Source: Granulicella sp.
GTDB lineage: Bacteria; Acidobacteriota; Terriglobia; Terriglobales; Acidobacteriaceae
NCBI GenBank assembly: GCA_027335345.1
Contig: DAHWOF010000054.1
Coordinates: forward strand, 1-35,518
Direction: 5' to 3'
DNA: 35,518 nt
This document shows positions 8,286-16,461 of this stretch, piece after piece. Position numbers and translations under genes: made by a program. The notes under the pieces were generated by a model. It worked only from the letters and a program-made list of their open reading frames with translations, had not been told where the DNA came from and did no database searches. Position 1 is the stretch's first letter, and each line of letters opens with the position of its first letter.

Positions 8286-9575
8286 ATGAGTTCAGCTTCC
8301 TTTGCCGCTTCCGCTCCTTTTACCCTGCTTCCCTTCGAGAAGAAACTGGATCGCCTCGCGGAGGTAGCAGTCCGGGTTGGGGCTGGCCTCCAGCCGGATC
8401 AGGAGCTGGTGATTACCGCTCCGATAGAGGGCCAATCGCTGGTCCGCCGCATCACCGAGCAGGCCTATAAGGCTGGCGCGAAGCTGGTGACCACCTTCTA
8501 TGCCGACGACGCCGCGAGCCTTGCTCGGTTCCAGTACGCACCCGACTCCAGCTTTGACTACGCTCCAGCCTGGTACTATGACGCCCTGGCGGCTGCTTAC
8601 CGCTCCAACGCAGCCCGCATGGGCATCACTGGGGCGGATCCGGCCCTGCTGGCCGGGCAGGATCCGGCCCTGGTTTCTCGCGCTAACGCGGCTGCATCTC
8701 GGGCGTACAAGCCGGCGATGGACCTCATCACGCGCTTTGCCATCAACTGGACGATTGTTGCCGCGGCAACCCCCGCCTGGGCCTCTCTGGTCTTCCCGGA
8801 GGATTCGCCCGAGCGCGCTCTGGCTAACCTGTGGGAGGCGATCTTCCATACCTCGCGCATCACCGGCGAAGATCCGATTGAAGACTGGAAAAGACACAAC
8901 GCCGGCATCAGCCGGCGCGTCGACCTGCTTAACAACAAACGCTACGACGCATTGCGCTTCTTTACCTCTGGTGACGCTCCCAACGGCGGCACGGATCTCA
9001 CCGTTGGACTAGCCGATCAGCATCTATGGTGCGGCGGGGGCGCCACAGCCGCCAACGGCGTCTACTGCAACCCGAACATTCCTACCGAAGAGTGCTTTAC
9101 CACTCCACACAAGGACCGCGTCAACGGCCATGTGACCGCCTCCAAGCCGCTCTCGCACCAGGGCACGCTGATTGAAGGCATTCGCTGCACCTTTGAGAGC
9201 GGCCGCATCGTTGCCGCCAGCGCGGCCAGGGGTGAAGATGCGCTGAAGAAGCTGATTGCCACCGACGAAGGAGCCTCCCGGCTGGGCGAGGTTGCTCTGG
9301 TTCCCCACAACTCCCCCATTGCCCAATCCGGCATTCTGTTTTGGAACACCCTGTTTGACGAGAACGCCGCCAGCCATATTGCACTGGGGCAGGCCTACTC
9401 CACCTGCCTGATCGGGGGTGAGTCGATGGACAAGGAGCAGCTCGCCGCGCTGGGGGCCAACCAGAGCTTGATTCACGTCGACTGGATGATCGGAGGCGCC
9501 ACGATGAACGTGGATGGCCTGCATGCCAACGGCGTCTCGGAGCCCCTGATGCGCAACGGCGACTGGGTCTCCTGA
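8286..9575 (+). CDS. Aminopeptidase, peptidase family M29 (AmpS/PepS/AmpT type)
   Basis: This 429-residue protein has the length and motifs of M29 metallo-aminopeptidases, which remove N-terminal residues from peptides using two metal ions. The metal ligands known from Thermus AmpT can be located in order: Glu in NIPTEECFTTP near residue 266, Glu in RLGEVALVP near 334, His in FDENAASHIALG near 363, and the HVD pair in LIHVDWMIGG near 397. No signal peptide or membrane segment is seen, so it should be cytoplasmic and serve peptide turnover. The N-terminal domain (FEKKLDRLAEVAVRVGAGLQ) is also typical. The start has no ribosome binding site but a -10-like box 8 nt upstream. It converges with dapB, with only 3 nt between the stop codons. 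Confidence 0.88.
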   Translation: MSSASFAASAPFTLLPFEKKLDRLAEVAVRVGAGLQPDQELVITAPIEGQSLVRRITEQAYKAGAKLVTTFYADDAASLARFQYAPDSSFDYAPAWYYDALAAAYRSNAARMGITGADPALLAGQDPALVSRANAAASRAYKPAMDLITRFAINWTIVAAATPAWASLVFPEDSPERALANLWEAIFHTSRITGEDPIEDWKRHNAGISRRVDLLNNKRYDALRFFTSGDAPNGGTDLTVGLADQHLWCGGGATAANGVYCNPNIPTEECFTTPHKDRVNGHVTASKPLSHQGTLIEGIRCTFESGRIVAASAARGEDALKKLIATDEGASRLGEVALVPHNSPIAQSGILFWNTLFDENAASHIALGQAYSTCLIGGESMDKEQLAALGANQSLIHVDWMIGGATMNVDGLHANGVSEPLMRNGDWVS

Positions 9576-9578
9576 GCG

Positions 9579-10283
9579 CTAGAGTTCGCCGAAGATCTCC
9601 TGAATGTCATGCACGCCGGTGTGGGTAGCCAGCCACTCCGCGGCGCGGACGGCGCCTTCTGCGAAGGGGCGGCGGGAGTTCGACTCGTGGGTCAGGATCA
9701 GGCGATCGACGGCGCCCGTGGCGATGAGCGAGTGGATGCCCTCGACGTCTCCGGTGCGGTGCGAGGTGATGGGAACGCGATCGTTCATACTCGCCGGGAG
9801 GCCGTCAACAGCACGGAGAACAGCGTCGCGCAAAGTGATCGCTGTACCGCTGGGTGCGTCCAGCTTGCTGACGTGGTGAGTTTCGGAGATGCTGAAGTTG
9901 TAGCCGGAGTCCTTGAGCAGGGAGGCCATCTCTCGCGCGAGCTTGAGCATCATCTGCATGCCGATGGAGAAGTTGGTTCCGTAGACCAGAGGTGTGCTAT
10001 GCCTCTGCGCCAGGGAGCGCATCTCAGGGAGGTGGTCGTACCATCCGGTGGTGCCCACCACCATGCGCAGCCCGTGGGAGAGGCAGGCGCGCATGTTGGC
10101 CACCACTGCGTCCGGGGTGGTGAAGTCGATGGCGACGTCGAAGTCCCGGAGAAGATCGGGGGTGAGGGCTCTGGCCTTGGCGTTTTCCGCTGCCGCCAGA
10201 ACCCGGACCGTGTGGTTACGCTCAGCGGCCAGTTCCGCAACGAGCCTTCCTGTCTTGCCGGAACCTAGAACAAGGATGCGCAT
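9579..10283 (-). CDS. dapB: 4-hydroxy-tetrahydrodipicolinate reductase
   Basis: DapB reduces 4-hydroxy-tetrahydrodipicolinate with NAD(P)H in the lysine/diaminopimelate pathway. The 234-residue protein opens with a Rossmann motif (ILVLGSGKTGR), has the nucleotide-contact segment VVGTTGW at about 76-81, and the catalytic signature ETHHVSKLDAPSGTA (residues 134-148) with His136, His137 and Lys140. The frame extends upstream to 10331, but the ATG at 10283 gives a standard Rossmann N-terminus and sits 6 nt after a TACACT box. It lies downstream of lysC (168-nt gap) and asd on the same strand, consistent with an aspartate-family cluster, although each gene seems to have its own promoter. No dapA with an intact active site is in the window. 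Confidence 0.93.
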   Translation of the reverse strand: MRILVLGSGKTGRLVAELAAERNHTVRVLAAAENAKARALTPDLLRDFDVAIDFTTPDAVVANMRACLSHGLRMVVGTTGWYDHLPEMRSLAQRHSTPLVYGTNFSIGMQMMLKLAREMASLLKDSGYNFSISETHHVSKLDAPSGTAITLRDAVLRAVDGLPASMNDRVPITSHRTGDVEGIHSLIATGAVDRLILTHESNSRRPFAEGAVRAAEWLATHTGVHDIQEIFGEL

Positions 10284-10289
10284 GAGGCT

Positions 10290-10295
10290 AGTGTA
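10290..10295 (-). promoter_or_regulatory. Candidate -10 box for leaderless dapB mRNA
   Basis: On the minus strand TACACT ends 6 nt before the dapB ATG at 10283. The intervening AGCCTC offers no ribosome binding site and no -35 is evident. Confidence 0.4.
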
Positions 10296-10451
10296 GACCG
10301 GCAACGGAGGCAGCGTTGGGGTGGCTGCCAAGACTGAGACTGGTTAGGGCGGATATCGGCAAGGGATGCGTCTGCGTGCCCCGCACGCATGCTTGCGGAG
10401 AGAAAGGGCGCACTGCTCCCCAGCGCACACGGGCAGTCCGAAGCGGGGCGG

Positions 10452-11894
10452 TCAAGCGTTGGTGGATAAGGAGCGAGGCTCGGCGTCGAAGATGTTGGGG
10501 TCGGGGTTGGCGAAGAACTTCCGGTGCAGGGAGCGGAGGGCTTCGTCCACATCTTCTTCATTGATCATGAAGCTCATATTGATCTCGCTCGCTCCCTGAG
10601 AGATCATGCGGACGTTGATGTGGGAGATGGAGGAGAAGACCTGGCCGGAGATGCCGGCCTGACCGCGGATGTCCTCGCCCACCATGCAGACCAGCGCCTT
10701 GTTGCCCTCATACTTGACGTCGGCGATCTTGCGCAACTCCGTGCAGATGGCCGGGAGGGCCTCGCGGGAGTCGACGGTGAGGGAGACAGAGATCTCTGAG
10801 GTGGAGACCATGTCTATGGCGCACTGATGCTTGTCAAAGACATCGAAGATGGATTTGAGGAAGCCATGGGCCAGAAGCATGCGGCTGGCCACGATGTCGA
10901 TGATGGTGAGCTTCCTTTTGACCGCAATGGACTTGAAGGGACTGCCGCAAGGGGGCGGCGTGGCGGTGATCCGGGTGCCCTCATTTTCGGCGTTGCGGCT
11001 GTTGAGAACGTAGACCGGGATGTTCTTCTGCACTGCAGGAAGAATAGTGGCCGGATGCAGAACCTTGGCCCCGAAGTAGGCCAGCTCGGCCGCCTCTTCA
11101 AAGCTGATGGTCTTTACGCGTAGGGCTTCGGGGACGATCCGCGGGTCAGCGGTCATGATGCCGTCGACGTCGGTCCAGATCTCAATGGCGCCGGCGTGCA
11201 GGCCGCCGCCGACCAAAGCTCCGGTGTAGTCTGAGCCGCCGCGGCCCAGGGTGGTGGTGATGCCGTTGCAGGAGCCGATGAAGCCCCCCATCACGGGGAC
11301 TTGCTGGCGTTCAACCAAAGGAAGAACGTGTTGAAGGAGTGCAGCCTCGATGGCTTCCTCCTGGGGCGCGGCCTTGCCGTAGTGATCATCGGTGAGGATG
11401 ACCCTACGCGCATCGACATGGATGCTGGGGATGGACTGCTCTGCGAAGGCGGCGGTGACCAGCAGCGAAGAGATGCGTTCCCCAAAGCTGACCACGTTGT
11501 CCGAGGATCGCGCCGTAAGCTCGCCGACCGCCGCGATGCCGCGGAGGAGATCGTCTAGGGCGTCAAACTCATGATGGATATTGAGCTGCAGCGAATTGAG
11601 GCGGTCGCCATCGTCGCTGGAGTTGGTAACCAGTTCCGAGGCGGCGTTGAGATGGCGGGTACGCAGGCTCTCGGAGAGCTTCAGCGCCTCTTCACGCGCG
11701 TTACGACCGGAGGCGGCCGCGGCAGCGAGCAGCGTGTCCGTAACCTTGGCCATGGCTGAGACGACCACAATCGGGCTCAGGCCCTTCCGCATACGGCCGG
11801 CGACGATGGCGGTGGTGCGGCGGATGGCGGCTGCGTCCTCCACTGAGGTGCCACCGAACTTCATGACGACGATTTGACGGCGTGGCGTGCTCAT
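10452..11894 (-). CDS. lysC: Aspartate kinase (lysine-sensitive type)
   Basis: Aspartokinase phosphorylates aspartate as the first step toward lysine, threonine and methionine. The 480-residue protein begins with the kinase signature VVMKFGGTSVEDAAAI, includes the aspartate-binding region FGERISSLLVTAAF and the GRGGSDYTGAL loop, and ends with two ACT domains (from about residue 315) that carry allosteric control, for example DIVASRMLLAHGFLKSIFDV and VCMVGEDIRGQAGISGQVF. Length fits monofunctional class I-type aspartokinases (about 450). The frame is open to 11984, but the extra 30 residues are Arg-rich and unlike the family, so the ATG at 11894 (GGGAG about 10 nt upstream) is taken. It sits between asd and dapB. 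Confidence 0.93.
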   Translation of the reverse strand: MSTPRRQIVVMKFGGTSVEDAAAIRRTTAIVAGRMRKGLSPIVVVSAMAKVTDTLLAAAAASGRNAREEALKLSESLRTRHLNAASELVTNSSDDGDRLNSLQLNIHHEFDALDDLLRGIAAVGELTARSSDNVVSFGERISSLLVTAAFAEQSIPSIHVDARRVILTDDHYGKAAPQEEAIEAALLQHVLPLVERQQVPVMGGFIGSCNGITTTLGRGGSDYTGALVGGGLHAGAIEIWTDVDGIMTADPRIVPEALRVKTISFEEAAELAYFGAKVLHPATILPAVQKNIPVYVLNSRNAENEGTRITATPPPCGSPFKSIAVKRKLTIIDIVASRMLLAHGFLKSIFDVFDKHQCAIDMVSTSEISVSLTVDSREALPAICTELRKIADVKYEGNKALVCMVGEDIRGQAGISGQVFSSISHINVRMISQGASEINMSFMINEEDVDEALRSLHRKFFANPDPNIFDAEPRSLSTNA

Positions 11895-12024
11895 GGAATC
11901 CGTTCTCCCGCGGCTGCCCTGGAGCCGGCGCACAGAGCTGCGTCCAGGGAAACGAAGCTGAGCAGCAAGGCGCGCACGCAGCATATTGTCGAGCGGCGGC
12001 GGGCGGCAGGGAAGACGTCGAGGC

Positions 12025-13182
12025 TCATGCGGATATCAGCTCCGCGGAGGCGGTTCCGGACGCGACGGGGGGGTAATCTCGGAAGTCGAACTTGCCCATG
12101 ACGGCCAGAATCTCAGCGTTGAGAACAGCGGCGCCGGCGGCGCCGCGGATGGTGTTGTGCGAGAACAAGGTGAACTTCCAGTCAAAGAGGTTGCAGGGAC
12201 GGAGACGGCCAACGGTGGTGGTCATTCCGTTGCCTCGCATCAGGTCGAGGCGCGGCTGCGGGCGCGTGTCTTCGGGAGCATACTCCACTGGAAAGAGGGG
12301 AGCGGAGGGAAGATGAAGCCCGTTGAGCCCCTTGCCGTTCAGGGGTTGGAACTCCCGCCATGCCTCCAGAATCTGCTCCCGGGTAGCTGGTTTCCGAAGC
12401 TTGAGGCTGACGCACTCGGTGTGGCCCTCCAACACAGAGACGCGGTTGCAGTGCGCGGAGACCATAACGGGCGCTGGTTGAAAGCCTGAGCGAGTTGTGG
12501 AACCGAGCAGTTTACCCACCTCCTCCTGCAGCTTCTCTTCCTCATTTTTGATGTAGGGAATCACGTTGGAGAGAATCTCCAGCGATGGCACACCAGGGTA
12601 ACCGGCGCCGCTGACGGCCTGCATGGTGGAGACGAAGAGCTTTTCGATGCCGAAGCGAGTCTCCAGCGGGGCCAGGGGAAGCACTAGGCCGATGGCGCTG
12701 CAGTTGGGATTGGTGACGATATAACCACCCGAGGGCGCGCGGTCGCCCTCGTCCTTCGATCCGCGACGAGTGGGTTGCTGCTCAAGGATGGCCAAGTGAC
12801 TTGCATTGACCTCGGGAACGACCAGCGGTACGTCCGGAGCCATGCGAAAGGCGGAGGAGTTCGAGATCACGGCGCAGCCGGCGGCGGCGAAGAGCGGCTC
12901 CAGTTCACGCGCGATGGGAGCATCTACCGACGAAAAGAGAATACGCGGCAGATCAGGACCTGCGGCCGCAGGCGTGTTCGGTTGGAGGACCATGCGGGCG
13001 ATGCGTTCCGGGAGCGGGGTATCCAGTCGCCAGGCGCAGGCCTCGGCATAGGTCTTTCCGGCACTACGGTCGCTGGCTGCCAACCAGGTGATGTTAAACC
13101 AGGGATGATTTTCCAGAAGCTGGATGAAGCGCTGCCCTACCATGCCGGTAGCGCCAAGAATTCCTACGTCTCTGCGTTCCAT
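12025..13182 (-). CDS. asd: Aspartate-semialdehyde dehydrogenase, archaeal/fungal-type
   Basis: Asd converts aspartyl phosphate to aspartate semialdehyde with NADPH. The 385-residue protein starts with the Rossmann motif GILGATGMVGQRF, carries the nucleophile Cys161 in NPNCSAIGL and catalytic His254 in RVSVLEGHTE, and has the ISNSSAFRM segment. These motifs and the overall layout match the archaeal/fungal subfamily rather than the E. coli type. A low-complexity insertion (about residues 137-151, charged and Gly-rich) precedes the active site. Upstream of the ATG there is no ribosome binding site; instead a TATCCT box lies 6 nt away and is the proximal unit of a 24-bp tandem repeat. It is the first gene of the asd, lysC, dapB group. 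Confidence 0.93.
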   Translation of the reverse strand: MERRDVGILGATGMVGQRFIQLLENHPWFNITWLAASDRSAGKTYAEACAWRLDTPLPERIARMVLQPNTPAAAGPDLPRILFSSVDAPIARELEPLFAAAGCAVISNSSAFRMAPDVPLVVPEVNASHLAILEQQPTRRGSKDEGDRAPSGGYIVTNPNCSAIGLVLPLAPLETRFGIEKLFVSTMQAVSGAGYPGVPSLEILSNVIPYIKNEEEKLQEEVGKLLGSTTRSGFQPAPVMVSAHCNRVSVLEGHTECVSLKLRKPATREQILEAWREFQPLNGKGLNGLHLPSAPLFPVEYAPEDTRPQPRLDLMRGNGMTTTVGRLRPCNLFDWKFTLFSHNTIRGAAGAAVLNAEILAVMGKFDFRDYPPVASGTASAELISA

Positions 13183-13188
13183 CTATCA

Positions 13189-13194
13189 AGGATA
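13189..13194 (-). promoter_or_regulatory. Candidate -10 box for leaderless asd mRNA, inside the first repeat unit
   Basis: TATCCT on the minus strand ends 6 nt before the asd ATG. The same position in the next repeat units reads TATCTT or a variant, so the box is repeated every 24 bp. Confidence 0.35.
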
Positions 13195-13284
13195 ACAAGA
13201 CCGGGACGTTGGAAGATAACAAGATCGAGACCGTGGAGGAAAACCAGACCGGGAGAGTGGAAGATAACAAGACCGGCAGCGCGA
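13189..13284. repeat. 24-bp degenerate tandem repeat, four units, abutting the asd start
   Basis: Units are 13189-13212, 13213-13236, 13237-13260 and 13261-13284. Read on the minus strand each ends in a variant of CGGTCTTGTTATCTT. The most diverged is unit 3 (GGTTTTCCT). The unit length is a multiple of three, so every frame gives an 8-residue repeat, but none of these frames has a start or composition that supports a protein. No spacers are present, so it is not CRISPR. The stretch 13285-13440 beyond it holds no recognisable gene. Confidence 0.8.
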
Positions 13285-13440
13285 GAGGCCAGGTGCGAAA
13301 GGGAGGCGCAGCCGACGCGAGGTGTTCCGCCAGGCTCGGGACCTGCGACCTCCTGGCCTGGAGATGTCTGGCAGGCAGATTGCCGCAGCTTCCGGGCGGA
13401 TTTGGAGGCAGATTTCCTCCGAATCCGCCAGATTTGCCGC

Positions 13441-13752
13441 TTATTCGGTGTAGTTGACCTCGCGTCGGGTGTAAACCCGAGAGCCACCGCCTCCCCAGGC
13501 GCAGACGAGGGCGACAGCGTGGATCAGGAACCAGAGACCGATTCCTTGATCGGTATAGATCCAGAACAGGATGAGCAGGCGCGGGACCAGCAGCATAACG
13601 ATCACCGGGATGACGCCGACCACGGATGGAATGTAATGCGCCATGTCGTGTTGCATCCATGCAACGGCGATACAGATACGCGGTAGAAAGAGGGAGAGAA
13701 TCAGAAACCAGAGAGGAATGGCGTGCGTTGCGAGATTCATATGGATGGTCAT
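13441..13752 (-). CDS. Small membrane protein of unknown function
   Basis: I do not recognise this 103-residue protein. It has about three hydrophobic segments: residues 8-30 (IPLWFLILSLFLPRICIAVA), about 37-60 (IPSVVGVIPVIVMLLVPRLLI) and about 62-85 (FWIYTDQGIGLWFLIHAVAL), followed by a short polar tail with a GGGG turn. It should lie in the inner membrane. The open frame extends to 13806, but the ATG at 13752 puts AGGAG about 10 nt upstream and removes an Arg-rich leader. It lies upstream of asd on the same strand and downstream of the cupredoxin lipoprotein gene; no functional link is evident. Confidence 0.65.
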   Translation of the reverse strand: MTIHMNLATHAIPLWFLILSLFLPRICIAVAWMQHDMAHYIPSVVGVIPVIVMLLVPRLLILFWIYTDQGIGLWFLIHAVALVCAWGGGGSRVYTRREVNYTE

Positions 13753-13878
13753 GGAAAAATGGCTCCTGAGTGATCGGCGCAGTCCGCGCTGCGCGGACTC
13801 TTTCAAACTGCAAAAACGAAACCGAAGATCTCTTAAACTGAAGAGAAGCAGTGTTCACATGAATTCACCGAGCCCAGC

Positions 13879-14640
13879 CTATTTGGCCGAGAAGGTGAAG
13901 TTCGCCTTGGTGACCGATCTTGGAGCAACGGTCACCTGGACGTCTTGTTCCCCGAACTTCTCTTGCACCGCAGCCAGAGTATACGTGCCTTGGGGAAGGC
14001 CGGTGATGTGGAAGGCTCCATCCGATCCGGTGACGTCAAACCATGGGTTCGGCGCTACGTTGATGAAGGCGCTCATCCATGGGTGGTAGCTGCAGCGTAC
14101 CGGAAGCATGACCTCGGGCGCCTTGAAGGTCTCCGTGCGAGGCGCGGAATTGGCCATCTCGGAGAAGTTTGCGGAGGGATTGCCTGCCTGGGTGGGGAGG
14201 GTGGTGATGTTGTGGACGGTGGCGTCAGAGTTGACGAACTCGACCGAGCCGCCCTGCTGTACTGCAACCACATGGGGAATGTAGGTGCAACCTCTCTGAT
14301 CAAGCACGACTGGTGGAGTGCCGGCGGATGCGGGACGGTTCGGCGCGCCGAATTTGATGTAGACGTAGACGTTCGCCAGATGGTGGTGGTTGACGACTAC
14401 CTGCTCGGTGTAACTGGGCAGGTTCGCCTGATAGCATCCTGGGTCGGCGGAGACGTTCAGGCGGACGCGTGGGGGCGCTTTACCGCTGAAGGAAACAACG
14501 CCGGAGACTCCACCGGCCGTCGACGCGGGCGTCATGGGCGCCGGATGAGAGACTGTGGCTTGAGAAGAGGAGGGGGTCTGCCTGCAGCCGGCCAGCGGCA
14601 GAGCGAGCAAGAGGATAAGAGAAGCAGCGCGAGGAATCAC
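13879..14640 (-). CDS. Lipoprotein with cupredoxin-like copper motif and carboxypeptidase-regulatory-like domain
   Basis: The 253-residue protein has a lipoprotein signal peptide with lipobox LAGC (Cys19), so it is probably anchored to a membrane on the periplasmic face. A cupredoxin-like fold is suggested by a late block with His143 (TVHNITT) and Cys183, His186, Met189 in CSYHPWM, the order and spacing of a type I copper site (His, Cys-x2-His-x2-Met). The final 50 residues (FDVTGSDGAFHITGLPQGTY) resemble a carboxypeptidase-regulatory-like beta-sandwich. Proteins of this kind are often described as plastocyanin- or methylamine-utilisation-like and may carry electrons or bind copper; the function is not established. 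Its ATG overlaps the nrdR stop by 4 bp (ATGA), implying translational coupling with nrdR. Confidence 0.75.
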   Translation of the reverse strand: MIPRAASLILLLALPLAGCRQTPSSSQATVSHPAPMTPASTAGGVSGVVSFSGKAPPRVRLNVSADPGCYQANLPSYTEQVVVNHHHLANVYVYIKFGAPNRPASAGTPPVVLDQRGCTYIPHVVAVQQGGSVEFVNSDATVHNITTLPTQAGNPSANFSEMANSAPRTETFKAPEVMLPVRCSYHPWMSAFINVAPNPWFDVTGSDGAFHITGLPQGTYTLAAVQEKFGEQDVQVTVAPRSVTKANFTFSAK

Positions 14641-15164
14641 GATGTTGACTTGGATGCTGCCGAGCTGTGGAGGGTGGTAGGAGCGCTCGATGGAAACCGC
14701 TGGCGTTGGCTTTTGTTGCGGAGCAGGTCCTCCAGTTCCATTTTGAACTCGTTGACGTCCTTGAAGTCGCGGTACACGCTGGCGAAGCGGATATAAGCGA
14801 CAGTGTCAATCTCTTTGAGGCGCGCCATGATGAGCTCGCCGATGGAGGCCGTGGAGCGCTCGCGTTCGTTGGACTCGGCGACGAAGGCCTCGACGGCGTC
14901 GACGATCTCCTGCATCTGCGAGACCGAAACCTTGCGCTTCTGGCAGGAGTGGAGCAGTCCGGTGAGAACCTTCTGGCGGTCAAAGTTTTCGCGGCGGCCA
15001 TCCTTCTTCACCACCATGTAAGGAATCTCGTCGAGGCGCTCATAGGTGGTGAAGCGCTTATGGCAGCTTACACACTCGCGGCGGCGCCGGATGGAGTCGC
15101 CATCCTTGCTCTCTCGGCTATCAATCACTTTATCTTCGATGAAGCCGCAGTAGGGGCATCTCAT
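14637..15164 (-). CDS. nrdR: Transcriptional repressor NrdR
   Basis: NrdR is a nucleotide-sensing repressor of ribonucleotide reductase genes. The 175-residue protein starts with the zinc ribbon MRCPYCG (Cys3, Cys6) paired with CVSCHKRF (Cys31, Cys34), preceded by the conserved VIDSRESKDGDSIRRRREC segment, followed by an ATP-cone domain (VVKKDGRRENFDRQKVLTGL through about residue 140). The Ser/Thr-rich last 20 residues extend slightly beyond the usual 150-160. GAGG lies 5 nt before the ATG, and a TAGAAT box 10 nt before it could give a very short leader. The downstream lipoprotein gene overlaps it by 4 bp. No ribonucleotide reductase gene is in the window. Confidence 0.95.
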   Translation of the reverse strand: MRCPYCGFIEDKVIDSRESKDGDSIRRRRECVSCHKRFTTYERLDEIPYMVVKKDGRRENFDRQKVLTGLLHSCQKRKVSVSQMQEIVDAVEAFVAESNERERSTASIGELIMARLKEIDTVAYIRFASVYRDFKDVNEFKMELEDLLRNKSQRQRFPSSAPTTLHSSAASKSTS

Positions 15165-15174
15165 GGCTGCCTCG

Positions 15175-15180
15175 ATTCTA
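15175..15180 (-). promoter_or_regulatory. Candidate -10 box for nrdR
   Basis: TAGAAT on the minus strand ends 10 nt before the nrdR ATG. The implied transcript start is only a few nucleotides upstream of the start codon. The gap 15165-15363 shows no other feature. Confidence 0.35.
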
Positions 15181-15363
15181 ATGTACCTTCCTCCTGGATG
15201 GGCCCTTGGAAGCAGGCACGGAGCAGGGTTCGAGCCTTCGGCTGAGAATACACTGTGCGATCTTTAGGGCCTGGCATGAGGTTGGCTACCGAACGCGTTA
15301 CGCCGGGGGCGAGATTTACGGACTGGAGGGATCGAGGGCGGGAGTTGCGTCCCACTGCCGGCA

Positions 15364-16461
15364 TCACTCTGCCCCAGGGTTCTCGGCGCTCTGCCTCGCT
15401 TCGCTCAGGGAGATGCCTTGCATCTGGGCAGCCACCAGGCCCGCAGGGATGACGGCAAGATTGGCGACGACCAGGAGCACGGCGCCGCAGGCGGTTGCGG
15501 TCTCCAGGGGAACGTTGAAAAAGCCGCGCAGAGCGGCGGTGAGGACGGCGATCTGGGTGAACCAACCCAGAATGGGAAGCTGCAGAAGTGAACCTCCCAG
15601 GCTGGTGGCGAGCAGCAGCATGGTGGCCGCAAAGCTAAGGCCGGCCAGCTCCGGAGTGGCGCGAAAGGAGTGGGCGGCACATAAATACATCACCGCGATG
15701 ATGAGCCACATGAAGAGAGAAATGCTCATGGCGGCGAGGAACTCGCTCACGGTGGAGACGATGCGCAGGCCGTGACTGAACTCCAGAATGCGCTCGGAGG
15801 TTGTGTGGGCCAGGCTCTCCGAGATGGGGCTCAAAGCTCGCTTGGCCACGGAGGCTACATGACGGCCTGCCAGACGCAGAGAGATCGCGAAGACGGCCAG
15901 AAAGAGAGTGGCTGCCAGCGAGACGGCTCCGGCGCGGGCAAAGGCCTCATGGTGCGGCATGTTGCGCGGCGCCAGAGCCAGCGTGGTGGAGAAGATCATC
16001 GCGGCTGAAGCCAGATCGAAAGCGCGTTCAATGGAGTAGACCGCGAGTTGCATGGCGACCGGCGTCCTGAGGCGGCGAGCGATCAGGTACGGACGTCCCA
16101 GGTCGGCGAAGCGGCCGAAGAGGCCGACGATGGTAAAGCCGATAAGCTGGGGTGCAAACATCTGCTTGGTCGTGGTCTTGTGCAAGGGGGAGAGCAAGAT
16201 CCTCCATCGCCAGGCGCGCAGCCAATAGCCAAAATAAGTGCAGGCGAAGGCCAGAAGGATCAAGGGCAGAGAGACGAAGCGAAGTTGATGGAGCAGAGAG
16301 CGCCAGCTAAAACTGACGTGGCTGCGCGCCATCCAGGCGCAGAGAGCCAGCAGAGCCAGCAGAGCAGCGAGCAATGTGCGCGGCGCAAAACGGCGCTTCC
16401 CAGACGAGATCGGCCCAGGGACTGGCTTGGCGGTGTTGGCCCGCCTCGAGGGTGATTCCAT
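15364..16461 (-). CDS. Flippase-like integral membrane protein (LPG synthase TM-region family)
   Basis: The 365-residue protein is strongly hydrophobic with roughly 8 membrane segments after a basic N-terminal tail. Motifs such as YWLRAWRWRILL near residue 83 and FGRFADLGRPYLIARR near 118-133 match the lysylphosphatidylglycerol synthase TM-region/UPF0104 family (the flippase domain of MprF and relatives such as AglD). The soluble aminoacyl-transferase domain of MprF is absent, so a lipid- or glycolipid-flipping role is more likely than LPG synthesis. Its ATG overlaps the stop of the upstream lytic transglycosylase gene in a TGATG junction, which suggests translational coupling and a shared role in the cell envelope. 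The substrate is unknown. Confidence 0.8.
   Translation of the reverse strand: MESPSRRANTAKPVPGPISSGKRRFAPRTLLAALLALLALCAWMARSHVSFSWRSLLHQLRFVSLPLILLAFACTYFGYWLRAWRWRILLSPLHKTTTKQMFAPQLIGFTIVGLFGRFADLGRPYLIARRLRTPVAMQLAVYSIERAFDLASAAMIFSTTLALAPRNMPHHEAFARAGAVSLAATLFLAVFAISLRLAGRHVASVAKRALSPISESLAHTTSERILEFSHGLRIVSTVSEFLAAMSISLFMWLIIAVMYLCAAHSFRATPELAGLSFAATMLLLATSLGGSLLQLPILGWFTQIAVLTAALRGFFNVPLETATACGAVLLVVANLAVIPAGLVAAQMQGISLSEARQSAENPGAE

Noticed and set aside
9609-10268. 219-codon plus-strand frame opposite dapB
   Set aside because: Antisense shadow; dapB motifs on the other strand are unambiguous.
13189-13284. Possible CRISPR array or repeat protein
   Set aside because: Units are contiguous 24-mers with no spacers, and the frames through them lack starts, ribosome binding sites and plausible composition.
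12775-13686. 303-codon plus-strand frame across the asd 5' end, repeat and small membrane gene
   Set aside because: It crosses unrelated elements and encodes no recognisable domain.
15221-15245. tRNA T-loop-like string (GGTTCGAGCC)
   Set aside because: No acceptor stem, anticodon arm or CCA end can be built around it.
15364-16461. Calling the membrane protein a lysylphosphatidylglycerol synthase (MprF)
   Set aside because: Only the flippase-like membrane domain is present; the aminoacyl-transferase domain is absent.
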